Shown piece by piece: positions 10,629 to 22,253 of a DNA stretch of 64,000 nt. The position numbers and the translations under genes are program-made. The notes under the pieces are model-generated. The model did not search any database. It saw only the letters and a list, made by a program, of their open reading frames with translations, and was not told the origin of the DNA. Positions within the stretch are counted from its first letter, which is position 1; every line of letters begins with the position of its first letter. Origin of the DNA: Agrostemma githago (taxonomy: Eukaryota > Streptophyta > Magnoliopsida > Caryophyllales > Caryophyllaceae); contig OY288242.1 of assembly GCA_958450325.1 (NCBI GenBank), positions 22,636,474 through 22,700,473 of the forward strand, in the 5' to 3' direction.

Positions 10629-12211
10629 TGATAAGTGTAGTTTGTAGTGCCTATTTTGCTGCGTTTTGGTCCCAATTTCCTTGCGGAATCGCTCCTTGGG
10701 AGCGGTTCATGGGCTACTTATGCTTCCTCTAGCTCGTTTCAGGTTCCCGAGACCATTCATGAAGAGTTGGAATGATTCCGACTCAATACATACACTTTTC
10801 GGAGCCAACGAAGCGGAGGAACGATCACTCGATGCCTTGGATTCGACCCCGAAACCTTGGGACCCGATCCCGAGCCCCTTAGACTCGATCCCGAAACCCG
10901 AGAGTCGATAAGAAGTCCATGTGAAGCAAGGGGGAACCTTAAAGATCGTATTGGAGGCCTACAAGACTCATCCCCGACGGGTATGGCCTCATCCCGTCCG
11001 GGATGAGGTGCACAAAAGAGGGGTGTTCTGTTCTGGGTCCGTCCCGGTCGGGACCAGACCTTCCCGGTCGGGACCATGGTGCTGCTGCGCGTGAATCTTT
11101 AGTTAATCCTCCTTCATTCTTGGAACCTTATAAATACTTCCCTCTTGTATTGTTTATGTAACCTACCTTACATTAGACTCTCTTAAGCCTCTTTACAAGA
11201 TATAAACCCTAGATTTAGAGTTCATCCATTTAGATTAATTTTCCCTTAATCTTTAGTTAATCTTTGTTAATCTAGTTTAGTTAGTCTTGCATTAAGAAGA
11301 TACTTGAAGATTCATCCAAGCTTGACAACCTTGGAGTTGATTTGGGTTTCTTATTTATGCAAGTTTACATCTTTTTCATCATCTTGTTGTTGGTATAATC
11401 TTCTCTACTCCTTTTCTTTGTTATTTATTCAACTTTGAATCTTTACTTAGTGTTTATTGTTATTGTTCTTGTTCTTGATAATGGATGTTTGGTTTGTGAT
11501 ATTGTTTTCTCTTATTGTTGTTAGTTTATTCTTGATAATGAGTGAGTAGTCTCCTTGTGGGTTAGTAGGGGGATTAAGGGTAGATTATGGGTGATTAGGG
11601 TTTGATTAGGGGTAAAGGGTGAATCTTTGTTGTTAGTCACATATTGGGCACTCTATGTGTTTGTTAATATGCTTGTGTGAGTAGTAGTGGCCATGCTTCC
11701 CATACTTGTGCTCACCTTCTCATTGGTTGTCCATTATGTGGTTGTGTTGAGGTTAGTCTTAGACGCGAGAGCGCGAACTTACCTCGGTGTTTGTCTAAGT
11801 AGCGAGAGCCCGGACCGACTCTAGCAATTAGGAGACACCTACACCCTTGACCACCCCAATTACCCTACTACACTTATGAACCCGACCTAACCCACTTCTT
11901 TTCATATTTGATTCAACTTCTTAGTTAGTCATCATTTCTCTAGTTCATTGTTTAATTTGTATTTAGTTATTTCATTTAGCATTGGTTTAGCCTAGTTCAT
12001 TGTTAGCCTTGTTCACTCCTCTTCTCCTATCCTAGTTTGTCAATCATCATTTCTTTGTGTTTGTTTGTGACTTAGTCTCGTTTTTAGGCCGACCTAGTCT
12101 AGACCTTACAATACCGTCTCCGTGGATATCGACCCTACTTGCCCTAGCTACCCACTAGGAATAGTCGGTTATTTATTTGATCGGCGGGATCCACGACAAA
12201 TCCCACCATCA
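10629..12211 (+). repeat. LTR 3 of the Athila-like element, mosaic
   Basis: From 10629 to about 11020 it matches LTRs 1 and 2 almost base for base. From there to 12211 it is clearly homologous but much more diverged, with its own palindromes (TCCCGGTCGGGA, 10988-11076), a different TATA box (TATAAATA, 11129-11136) and many indels. It ends in CCACCATCA followed by the GTGTT duplication. The switch inside one LTR points to recombination between two LTR subfamilies. Confidence 0.85.
11129..11136 (+). promoter_or_regulatory. TATA box of LTR 3
   Basis: TATAAATA, about 50 bases after the last palindrome. It replaces the TATATATA of LTRs 1 and 2. Confidence 0.55.
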
Positions 12212-12216
12212 GTGTT
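12212..12216. repeat. Right target site duplication GTGTT
   Basis: GTGTT directly after LTR 3 matches 405-409. Confidence 0.85.
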
Positions 12217-13109
12217 CCCCTGGAATGCAGGAGGAAAAGGGAATGAGAACCTTCAGGGACTGCACACGTGGTTGATCTGGAGGCCGATGTTGATACCCCC
12301 GAGCCCAAGCGCTCTGCCCATGACGCTCTAGGCACCCTCTTCTCAGAGGAAAATACGAAGTTTCACTTCACTGCAGGCGATAGTCTTGACGTGTCTGCCC
12401 TGCTCTCAGACTCTGGTGCTATTCTGGCAGATCGCCTCACCAAGTCTGTAACCTCTACCTCCAATCAGGTGATCCAGTACATCCAGCGCACCTCCAGGGT
12501 GCTTCAGGCTTCTGCTGAGCTGGCGGCTCTCAGCCGCCTGAGTGAGGAAGAGCTGGTTGTTACCCCTGGGGCCTCTCCTCCTGACCGTCTGGCCATGGTT
12601 GAAAGGGACGTTGACCTGATCACCAATCTGAAGGATAAGTTGGTGAAGCAGGAAAGCGAGCTGGAGGAGGCAAAGGGTCAGGCGACTCAGCGGAAGCTTA
12701 GGGGGAAAAGGCTGTGAGGGAGGTGTCTAAGCTGGAGGTGGAGCTGAAGGAGAGCAGGCTGGCGATAGAGCAGGTTAAAAAATCCTTGGCTGAGATGGAG
12801 CACACAAAAAGAAGGGTGGTTGACTTAGAGGAGCGTCTGTCCAAGGCCCATGGCGATCTGAAGGTAAAGGGCGAGGAATGGCAAAAGGAGAAGGATGCCA
12901 TCCTGCAGGAGGCCGATGTCGCGGTGGACACGAGCTTTCAGAATGGAGCCAATTCTTCCTTGGAGCTTGTCATGGAAGTAATTAGGGAGATGTTCCCTGA
13001 TTTTAATGAGGATGCCTTCCGAAGTCTCTACATCGCAAAGAATGAAGCTCGGGCGAACAAGCCGCCTGAGGAGGCTGCTGGTCCTAGTCAGGATGCTCCC
13101 AACGCTTAA
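12217..13109 (+). pseudogene. Antisense ORF (aORF) of the Tat element, downstream fragment with coiled coil
   Basis: It continues the frame left at 409. A TGA lies at 12244-12246 (probably from CGA). The frame is then open to 12717, where a one-base loss near 12700 shifts it, and it goes on to the stop at 13107-13109 through the frame open from 12714. The protein is rich in Glu, Lys and Leu from about 12595 to 12900 with heptad-like spacing (MVERDVDLITNLKDKLVKQ and following), so a long coiled coil is likely. It ends in an acidic Pro/Ala-rich tail. This resembles the C-terminal part of proteins with the plant putative gypsy-type transposon domain; the domain itself would lie left of the window. 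Two stops, one frameshift and an 11.8-kb insertion make it a pseudogene. Confidence 0.55.
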
Positions 13110-13915
13110 CATGGAGGGCAGTCGTCCTCTGAGGGCTCATGTCCTTATCCTGCTGCGCTTTTGCTCCTTTGATGATAATTTTAACTTTTTTCTGCGAGCC
13201 GAGCCCTGACGTGGTCGGCTGCCTTGATGTAATATTTTAGTTTCCTTGTTCCTGGATTCTTTAGTGCTCTTTTTGTCAAACACTTTTATCTGTTATAAAT
13301 ATCTTTTCTTTATTTCTGTTTGTTTTTCCTTATCTAAGATATGGCCTGACCTTAGCCTCTTTTCGAAGTCCAGAGAGCCTGCCCCCAGTCCTTGTTCGTT
13401 TTGGCGTGCGAAGCCTGGCCTGACCCTGGCTTCTGTTCGAAGTCCAGGGGGCCTGTCCCCTGCCTGCTCAGAGGCAGGGAGGGGGTTTTGCGTTTTTTAT
13501 ACAAGATTGGGGGGCTGCCCCCAGCCCTTGTTCATTCAGCGGGTGGGGCCCGGCCTGACCCTAACTTTTGGTCGAAGTCTAGGGGGCCTGCCCCCATCCT
13601 GCCCAGAGGTAGGTAGGGGGACTTAAGTTTTTTGTTGGGGGGTCCATTTTCTCTGATTTTAGCAACAAGGAGGCCTCCCCCTATTGCCCCCTGCTCGTTT
13701 GTGTGTAAGAAACTGATAATTTTGAAAAGACAACGAGTATGAACTGCAAACTTTCATTTCTTCGGAAAACCGTTGCAGTCATTTGTGGTCAGAGTCGTCG
13801 ACATTCTATTTTGACCGTCCTCCGCCAGTTTTCTTTGAAAGGAAAAACCCTACTTAGCTTCCTAGTATTAGACGTAGTATTTCTTCAAAGTGTCTGCATT
13901 CCAGTGGGCAGCTAA
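13110..13915. other. Spacer between aORF and pol with degenerate direct repeats
   Basis: No coding frame is credible. Three degenerate repeats, each starting GGCCTGACC and followed by CGAAGTC-AGGGGGCCTG, begin at about 13343, 13418 and 13552, with G/C-rich stretches between. The segment lies between the stop codons of two convergent ORFs of the Tat element. Confidence 0.55.
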
Positions 13916-14833
13916 TTATTGGCCTTCAAGGTTGGCGATCCTGTAGGTGCCTGGTCCCTTAATCTGGGTTACCTCATATGGGTCCTCCCAGTTGGCGCTT
14001 AGCTTTCCGTGCTCACGTGACTTTTCCACTACCTGCGTTTTCCTCAGGACTAAGTCTCCTACTTGAAAATTTCTTTCTTTCACCCTGCTGTTGTATGCCT
14101 TCCTCATTCGTTGCTGATAGGCGGCTATGTTAATGCTGGCTTCTTCCTTGACCTCGTGAACTAGGTCCAGGGCTTCAGCCATCGATGTTTCGTTATCCGC
14201 CCTGTTATATTGTTGGGATCTCAGGGTAGGTATTCGTGCTTCTATGGGTAGCAGGGCCTCTGCTTCATAGACCATGCCAAAAGGAGTCTGCCCTGTAGAC
14301 TCTTTGCGGGTGGTCCTGATCGACCAGAGAATGCTTGGCAACTCGTCAGCCCATCTGCCTTTGAGGTCATCTACCATTTTCTTTAACCCATTCAGGATTT
14401 GCTTGTTGGCAGCCTCAGCCTGCTCATTAGTTTGTGGATGGCAGACAACGGAATAGGCGACTGCTATTCCATGTCCTTCTAGCCAGATTCTTAGGGGGTC
14501 ATTGTCAAATTGCCTCCCATGGTCAAATACCAGCATCTTTGGTAGGCCAAATCTGGTTATGATATTCCTCCAGATTACCTTCCTGACTGCAGACTCAGTG
14601 ATGTTAGGGACTGCTTCAGCTTCAATCCATTTTGTGAAGTAGTCAATTCCTACTATCAGAAATTTCCGGCCTCCTGTAGCTGCCGTGAAGGGACCCAATA
14701 TATCCATTCCCCATTGAGCAAAAGGGATAGGGGATAGGATTGGCCTGAGCTCTTGAGCTGGGGCATGAATCGATGGGGCAAATAGTTGGCACTTCCAGCA
14801 TTTTCGAGTCAAATCCTTAGCGTCTGCTAGCAG
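13916..14833 (-). pseudogene. Tat/Ogre-type integrase, C-terminal part of split pol
   Basis: The minus-strand frame reads the end of the zinc finger (CWKCQ), then the integrase core. The three acidic residues are visible: Asp in GMDILGPF, Asp in VFDHGRQFDN (usually TDNG) and Glu in NEQAEAANKQ. After the core comes a basic region and a chromodomain-free C-terminus with the GPGTYRI motif of Ty3/gypsy integrases. The frame is open from the insertion point at 14833 to its stop at 13916-13918. The upstream part of the same pol (RNase H and linker) is at 22600-23080. Removing 14834-22594 and one target duplication rejoins them in frame at W-P-T-L-L-A-D. The core motifs fit the Tat lineage. Confidence 0.85.
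14829..14833. repeat. Target site duplication AGCAG (left)
   Basis: AGCAG before TGTAACACC; the partner at 22595-22599 is AGCGG, one mismatch. Removing one copy restores the pol reading frame across the site. Confidence 0.7.
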
Positions 14834-17800
14834 TGTAACACCCCTTATTTTATAAATTAAATTAAATTAAAATTATGTTCATATTTTTATTTTTACGATT
14901 TAACTCGTAATTCTTAAAATTATTATAAAACGAATTTATCGTTTAAGCGTTTCAAACACCTAAATTATATTTGTCTCGGAAACTCTTCTTATATTTCAGA
15001 CATATTTTTATTCCTGTTTTGATTTATTTTATACATTTAATTAATTCTTATTGAAAGCCTATTTCGACGATTTAAATTCTAAATTCTTTTATTTAATTAT
15101 ATTTTAGCTCGAATTTCTATTTTCGGCTAGAAGCTCACTTATTTTAAGTTTCGTCAAAACATTTATTACCTTTCCTCAAGAAATCAATTTAATTCACTTT
15201 ATCGAATATTTATTACTTATCGAGAAATACCATTTCATCGCCTAATTGTTTATTTCTATAAGCGTCGTTTTCTATTGAATAATTTATTTACTCATTTTAT
15301 TTGACGGCCCAATTATTTATTAATTTTATTAATTCATTTTAATCCGATTCGTGGGTCAGTCAACCCGATTCATTTAAAGGTGCCGATTCAACCCGATTCG
15401 TTACGGAATTCGTTAATAACCAATTTATTTAGAAGTGCTGATTCATTTCCCCTTTCCAACTTCTTACCTACACCCCCCTTAAACATTCTTTTTATTCCAA
15501 CGCACACTCTCACTGACCTCCCCTTTCATTTTCTTTCTTCTCCACCGTTTCACCCTCTTTGTCAGTTGTCACCTCTTCGTTCCACTTCAATTTTCTTCTT
15601 CTTATTTTCTCCTTATAATGTGCACCGCAATCTCCATCATTCCGCCTTCGTCGACCCTCATTTCACGCTCCAATCAGCAATCTATTTAATTCGCTGCTTC
15701 CCTTGTTCTGTTGCTGTTCTGTATTTATTCTTTCTTCATTGCTCCATATCTTTCCGTCATTGTTTCTATTCATTTGGGACTCATTGATGCTGCACTTTAT
15801 TGTCGCTACCACTGTTGTGATGTTGTGCGTAGCATGCTGTCGTTTGTTGTCGTGTTGATACGATGCTGTTTGATTTCGGGCCTTCTTCTCCTTCTCGCCC
15901 TTTTGTCAACCCAGGTCAGCCTTTCAGTCCCGTTTCTCGTCTTTCTTCTCCCTATTTTCTCTTGTTTCGGTTTTCGTTATCGGGTTGTTGTTGATACTCA
16001 TTTTTTTATGCTTTTTGTTGCGTTTACTGCAACTATGATGATTTCCGCACCTGCTGCTGCTGTCCGCACCTGCTGCTGTTGTCCGTTTATTCTTCTCTGA
16101 TTCTGTCTTCCTTTTCTGCTTCGTTGCTGCGGTCCTCGTCATCGGAACTCGGTGAGCAATCTGTCTTCTTTCCTCTTTCCTTCCTCTACTGATGTTTTCA
16201 TTCCTTTTTCTACTGCTGTTTTCGTTTCTTTTTCTCCTTCTTCTTCTTCTTCTTCTTCTTGTTTTTATTGCTGCTGATGCATCGGTTTTTCTGCCGCTGT
16301 CGACTTTGCTGCAACTGTTGGTCATCTGTGCCGCTGCTTTCGTGTTTTTGTCGTTTGATGTTGTTCTCGTGTTGTCCTATATGCTCCTTCTTGATCTTCC
16401 TCTTATGTTCGTAGTTCTCCTGTTGCATCTTCTGCTGTATGTTATTCTTTTCTGCTGCTGCTGCGTTATGCTGCTGTTACTGTACTGCCGCGAGGTCTTG
16501 CTGGCTGGATCGGTCTTATTGCTGCTACGTCTCGTGGTTGCTGCAGCTGCTATGTTTGTTCGAGTCCTTTTGTGCGAGAAGTCTCGTCAATCTCGATCTG
16601 TTCTTGTTCTAGTCCCCTCCTTCAGATCCTAATCTTGATTTCATGAAGACCGACTGAGGACAGTACATGTATATGATCATTCTGGTTGCCGACTCGAGGT
16701 AACTTTAGGACGTTACTCGATTTTATATCGTATGTTTGAGTAGTAGTATGTAGTAAATATTTTAACTTCGATTTTCTAATTTTAGCTATTTATTATTGCT
16801 AATATTATTAATTTTTAAATCGTATGCTTTATAAATATTTTACGAGCTTTCGATATCGTTAGTAATTTAATTATTTACGATCGTTATAATATTTTGTTGG
16901 TTATCGTGACACTAGTAACTAAATAATGTCGATTTCATATTTTCATCGTATTTCATTAATCTATAATTTTAACTCAAAATTGTATTTTTATATTTTAACC
17001 GAAATTTGTATACTTGTTCAATAAATTTATTTCGTTTTACGACTTATATTAATAAATGAGAAAGTAGTCGATTTTATTTTAAATACATTTTAGTCGAGAC
17101 TACTTTCCTTAATAATTTCTCATTTGTCTACGATTGATTATTTTTAGTAAAATCAGTATTATTTATGATAAAATCTATTTCCTAGAACCAATTTGAAATC
17201 TTTATAAAATCTCGTTTAATTTATAAAACTCGTCGACTCAATTAATTTTAATATTGTTTTTCTTAAAACATCTTTTTCAAGCATTTATAGTTTAACTCGT
17301 TTTTCTAATTATTTATAAAAAATACTAAATATTGACTTATTATACTTTATTTATATTTTGGGTAACAAATTTAGAAATATATTAAAGTTACGATAACGAC
17401 GATAATAATAAAATGCTAATTTCGTTAGAAATGATATTTCTATACATTTCACTAATTTTAATAACTTACGTATTTTCTATAAGACTATTTCTATTTTAAG
17501 TAAGTTTCTAAAATTAGTAAGTTTCTATTTATAGAAAGTTTCCCTTTTAATATAAAATGGTTATTCCTTTTATCAATATCATTTATATTGATTATATTTA
17601 CTTTTGAATATCGATAATGACTGTTTTGGAGTTATGGAATGAGGTCAAGTGTATGGGTAGAGTAATACAGTCTAGGGTATACGTTTTGCCATCAACTATA
17701 AAGCTGGTGTGTCTATGTTGAGACGCATTAGTCGTTGAACTGAGCATGGTTTGTGTTCAGGAGTGTGTGTATATTTTGACCTTAAACTTAGATATCGCAT

Positions 17801-18130
17801 CGTGTAAGTCGTCGTCGGGTTGAACTGGATTACGGTTGGTATCCAGGAGGGGTGTACATTACTTAAGCCAGGACCTCGCTGCACGCAGTCCTGTTATAAT
17901 TGAGTTGCCTAGTTAGAGACCGAAGTCTAATTTGTTTTGACTAAGTTCTCGAAACTAGTTTGAGTATTATCCTAGTGAAAGTCTATTCCGTTGCACTGAT
18001 TGATTTCCATAACGCCATTTTTGAATATTATTATTATCGATTGATTTTTGATTTGCAGGTTCGCAAATGTTTTAAGTTTTCTCCGAAAACTTATTTTATT
18101 ATATCGTTTTAATGTTTTCCATTTTAACTA

Positions 18131-18142
18131 TTTTTTTTTTTT
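18131..18142 (-). repeat. Poly(A) tail of the LINE (reads as T run)
   Basis: Twelve T on the plus strand stand directly beyond the C-terminal end of the minus-strand LINE frame, as expected for a retrotransposed LINE copy. Confidence 0.75.
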
Positions 18143-18163
18143 GAATCTCCCAACCGGGAATTA

Positions 18164-18784
18164 TTATATTAAATCGGAAGATGCAATACAACTAGCGGAT
18201 GGCGGTAGTCCATCGTTCCACACAACCTTAGCCAGCCCACTTGGTGTAGCATGTGCAAGTTCATGCGCTACCCCATTACAACAACGTCTTGTAAAAGACC
18301 AAATAACAGACCGAAAAGAAACACTAAGTTGTAAAATATCATCAATCACTAGAAATAAGTTGTTCCTCCCCCTCCTATGTGCCATGATGGCGTTGATAAC
18401 GGACAACGAGTCGCTCTCCACGATAATATCAGTGTAGCCATGTCGTTTTGCTTCCTTCAAACCTTCCAAAATGGCCACCGATTCTGCGATCACAGGTTGC
18501 CACTCCTCCTTGCGATGAGCGGAAAAACCCCAAAGAACCTTGCCCGAACAATCCCGACAAACCCCACCTAGACCCACACCCAGCCCCTCCTTCAACCCTG
18601 CATCGACATTAATTTTGAACACCCCTGCCTCCAGCGGCTGCCACCTTTCCTCCTTTATGAATGGCCTCCCCTCCCCCTTCTGCCCGGACTTATTCTTGGT
18701 CCCATCTACATCGCCCAGTTCTATCATTATATCATTCACCCTCCGTACCACATTCGCCTCTAGTGCCTGCTCATTCTTGAAGAT
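18164..18784 (-). pseudogene. RNase H domain of LINE ORF2 (plant RVT_3 type)
   Basis: It follows in frame after a TAG at 18785-18787. Motifs of the plant-type RNase H are present: INVDAG (first Asp), AESVAILE (Glu), VESDSLSV (second Asp) and NGVAHELAH near the end. The His in VAHELA is normal for this family. Plant L1 elements are known to have acquired such an RNase H of archaeal-like type downstream of the RT. The frame ends at 18164, about 22 bases before the poly(A). Confidence 0.8.
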
Positions 18785-21169
18785 CTAATTGTTTCTCGCT
18801 TCCCATAGTGCCCAGCAGGTTGTCATGAATACCACGTAATTGTCGTCACCGAGTTCCTGCCACCTAGCTTCAATCCAGTCACGAACTCCCATGTACCTGT
18901 TATCATCCCCAATCCCAAAACCCAATTTATCCCAAACCCGGCACGCAAGACTACAATTACGGATTAAATGAAGACACGACTCAATTTTATAATTACAAAT
19001 AGGACACATAGCATCCTCCGACCCAACACGATTCGATATATTTACCTTAGTTGCGATCGCATCGCTGCACAGCTGCCAGAAGAAAAGCTTGATTCGAGGC
19101 CAAACCGGGACCTTCCACAATCTATTCCACAACCATCGATCCCTGGTATTATCCGAACAACCCGTGACTTCCAATTCTTCGCCGTCGAGAACCTTATACG
19201 CACTTTTGACAGAATAATTTCCATCCGGACTCGGACCCCAGAACCAGATGTCCCGACCTCCTGATTCACTAATACGAATATTAGTGATAGAATCGATCTC
19301 AGCAGGACAAAAAATTGAACGCATCTTAACTATATCCCAATTTTTCTCGCCATCCCTAGTGATCAAATCTGCTACTTTTAATTCATGCATTCCAGCCGGA
19401 CAAGGAGACAAAACTCGCCCTCCGAAGTTCCCAGTAACCCGGGCATCTCTCCAGACAAAAGTCTCAGATCCATCCCCAATCCGTCTACGCAATCCTTTAT
19501 GAAGGACCGATTTTGCTTCAAATATTCCCCGCCATGTATAGCTCGGATTTAAGCCAAGCGTTGCATCCAAAAATTCACGACCCGCGTAATATTTTCTACG
19601 CATCAGGCGGGCCCACAAAGATTCCGGCTCCGTAACTAGTCTCCATGCTTGTTTTCCGAGTAAAGCCAAATTGCATTTTTTAAAATCCCTAAACCCGATC
19701 CCTCCTCGATCCTTCGACCTACATAGTCGCTGCCATGAAATCCAAGTAATACGACGAGATTTGTCAAAATGGCCCCACCAAAATTTCGAAATAATAGAGC
19801 TCAGCTCCTCACAAAAATGCGCTGGAATTTTAAACACACTCATAACATAGGTCGGGAGCGAATTGGCCACAGCCTTTATAAGAATCTCCCGACACGCCCT
19901 AGACAAAGTTTTCCCACGCCACACATTCAATCTTTTGTGTAATTTATCTCGAATAATATCCATGATAGCCTTCTTCGATCTGCCTACCACCGTGGGTAGC
20001 CCCAAATATCTATTTTGGAACTCGACTTCTTCCACGCCAAGAATACTAGTAACCGCTTGACGACGTTCCTGTGAGACACCCTGCCCATAAGAAACCGTCG
20101 TTTTGGCTAGATTCACTAATTGACCAGAAGCGTGTTCATAGTCCCTTAATATACCATTTATACCTGCTGCTTCCTCTTCATTTGCCTTGAGAAAAAATAT
20201 ACTATCATCTGCGAAAAAAAGATGTGAAATAACCGGAGCTGTTACCGCAATTTTAATACCACGAAGTGATCCTCTCTCAATAGCTCGTCTCGTCAGGTTG
20301 GATAAAACCTCCGCGCAGAGAATAAATAAATAAGGAGAAAGTGGGTCACCTTGACGAAGACCTCAATCCGGACGGAACTCTCGAGTAGGAGTACCGTTTA
20401 TAAGGACCGAGAACGATACAGAGGAGACACATTCCATGACCCGGCTTACCCAACGAGGTTCAAATCCCATAACCGATAACGTCTTAGCCAGAAAATCCCA
20501 CTCAATACGGTCGTATGCCTTCGCCATGTCCAATTTAATTGCCATTGACCCATTTGAGGCCTTTGAATGTTTTAAATAATGGAATAATTCAAACGAAATC
20601 AAAACATTATCCGTAATAAGTCGTCCCGGAGTGAAAGCACTTTGATTTTCGGACACTATATCCCCCAGAAATAACTTGAGCCGGTTCGCTAGAATTTTGG
20701 CCACTAACTTATACACCACGTTACACAAGCTAATGGGTCGAAAGTCTTGAATCTTGTCCGGTGTCTTCTTCTTAGGAATTAAGACAATGTTTGTCTTATT
20801 TATCTCCCTCGGCATATGGCTTCCACGAAGAATATCCAGCACAGCTCGAGACACATCTGTCCCCACAATATGCCAGTAAGTTTGGAAAAATAGACTGTTC
20901 ATCCCATCCGGACCTGGGGATTTAAGTGGATGAATTTGATTAAGGGCCTCGACAACTTCAGCTTCAGTATACTCATATTGTAAGAACGTATTCATTCGAC
21001 TCGTAACTCTATTCTCCATTCCTTCGAAAATATTCCCGAAGTCACGCGGACCTAGGGTTGAGAAAATGCGCTGGAAATAGGACACAACCACCTCGCCGAT
21101 TTCTTCCCGCCCAATCCTCCTCACCCCTTGATCATCAACCAAATCTCGAATATTATTTTTCTTTTTTCG
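18785..21169 (-). pseudogene. Reverse transcriptase and zf-RVT region of LINE ORF2
   Basis: One frame with a stop in the middle (TGA at 20363-20365, where the family has a sense codon before GLRQGDPLSP). RT motifs in order: SPGPDGMN, IVLIPKKK, FRPISLCNVVYK, QSAFTPGR, KLDMAKAYDR, GLRQGDPLSPYLF and the catalytic FADDSIFF near 20205. The part from 20116 to 18788 holds the connector and the zf-RVT motif (LWKVPVWPRIKLFFW, then CPIC...HLIRNC). It ends in a TAG before the RNase H. All three stops in the ORF fit a C-to-T change on the coding strand (CAA, CGA, CAG). Confidence 0.85.
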
Positions 21170-22253
21170 TTATCCCGCTCTTTTATGAAAGAAGCTCGTG
21201 TTTCTATCACCGTCTGTTAACCATAAAGCTCTCGACCTTTGTCGCCAAAAACGCTCCTCTTCCCGACTAAGTTCTGTGACCTGTGCAACTAATCTACGTC
21301 TTCGAGCAACCTCCTCTTTAGTTCGCCCGCCACGATTGAGAACCCCAATTTGTTTTCTCTTCCTCTGAATATCTCGCTCTATTTGCCGGATTGACATCTT
21401 ATTCCAGCCTTGTAATTCACGGGCACAAAGTCTGAGTTTCTCACACAAATCATTCCCTCCTTTTCCGAAACCCAACTCTATCGCTTTCTCGCACCCTTCT
21501 TGTCCCACCCAGATTTGTTCGAACTTGAAACTCCGATAATTCCTTCCTGATTGTTCCCTCGAATTAAGAATCAGTTTAATAGGAGAGTGGTCAGACCATT
21601 CACGCTCAATATGAAAGAGTTTGGCAAACGGGAATAAATCCAGCCACTTTTCGGTACTCAGTGCACGGTCAAGTCTACATTGGCGATTTGCGTCTCCCAC
21701 TTGCCCATTATCCCAAGTGTACTCATACCCCTCAAAAGGGATATCTCTCATATTGCATCGTTCCGTTGCTTCCCTGAAATTATCCATTTGCCACTGTGCT
21801 CTTCTTCCCCCTTTCATCTCGTTGGGGACCAAAATCTCGTTAAAATCTTCGATACAAACCCAAGGCAGATCGTTCTGTTGACTGAGAATATTAAGCAGCT
21901 TCCATGAAAGATGTCGGTCCGAAATAGCAGGCCATCCGTAGAAACCCGTTATGCGCCATTCTCCAACCGTATCGTTGACTTTGAGGTCGATATAGTGAAC
22001 CGTGGAAGAAAGAAACGTACACTCAATCCCTTTTTTTCCACATAAAAGAAAGACCACCTGATCGCCCCACACTATCCACATCTAAACCCTCATAATCCTC
22101 AAATTTCCGTCTCACCCTCCCCATCTCACGGCCACTTAGTTTCGTCTCACAAAGAAACACCATGGCCGGGGCCTCCCTTCGAATAAGGCGTCGGAGACCA
22201 CCAACTGCGTCGGGGTGGCCCAAGCCCCGACAGTTAAAACTAAGGATATTCAT
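21170..22253 (-). pseudogene. Endonuclease domain of LINE ORF2
   Basis: It starts with ATG at 22253 and MNILSFNCRGLG, the usual start of plant L1 ORF2. Other motifs are FLCETKL (catalytic Glu), DFNEIL and SDHSPIKL (Asp-His near the end), which are typical of an APE-type endonuclease. An extra A in a run of seven at 22031-22037 (plus-strand T) breaks the frame after GGLSFMWKK; the second frame picks up and continues to a TAA at 21170-21172. Confidence 0.85.

Larger units (their letters stand above)
410..12211 (+). mobile_element. Non-autonomous Athila-like LTR retrotransposon with three LTRs
   Basis: The order is LTR (410-1996), internal 1 (1997-6546), LTR (6547-8130), shortened internal 2 (8131-10628), LTR (10629-12211). 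A 5-bp duplication GTGTT flanks the whole. The primer site after the first LTR matches the 3' end of plant tRNA-Asp, and LTRs of about 1.58 kb with this primer are typical of Athila. No reverse transcriptase, integrase or protease frame is present in either internal part. The only long frame is an acidic, Gln-rich ORF at 2290-3354, so it must depend on an autonomous partner. Internal 2 lacks the primer site and the ORF and starts at a point equivalent to about 4030 of internal 1. Confidence 0.85.

Noticed and set aside
15380..16632. Leu/Phe/Ser-rich frames in the TGTAACACC-type LTR
   Set aside because: Low-complexity, CT-rich DNA including a (TTC)n run; no domain, and it lies in LTR sequence.
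18164..18784. Loss of a catalytic residue in the LINE RNase H (His in VAHELA)
   Set aside because: His at this place is normal in the plant RVT_3 family, so it is not a mutation.
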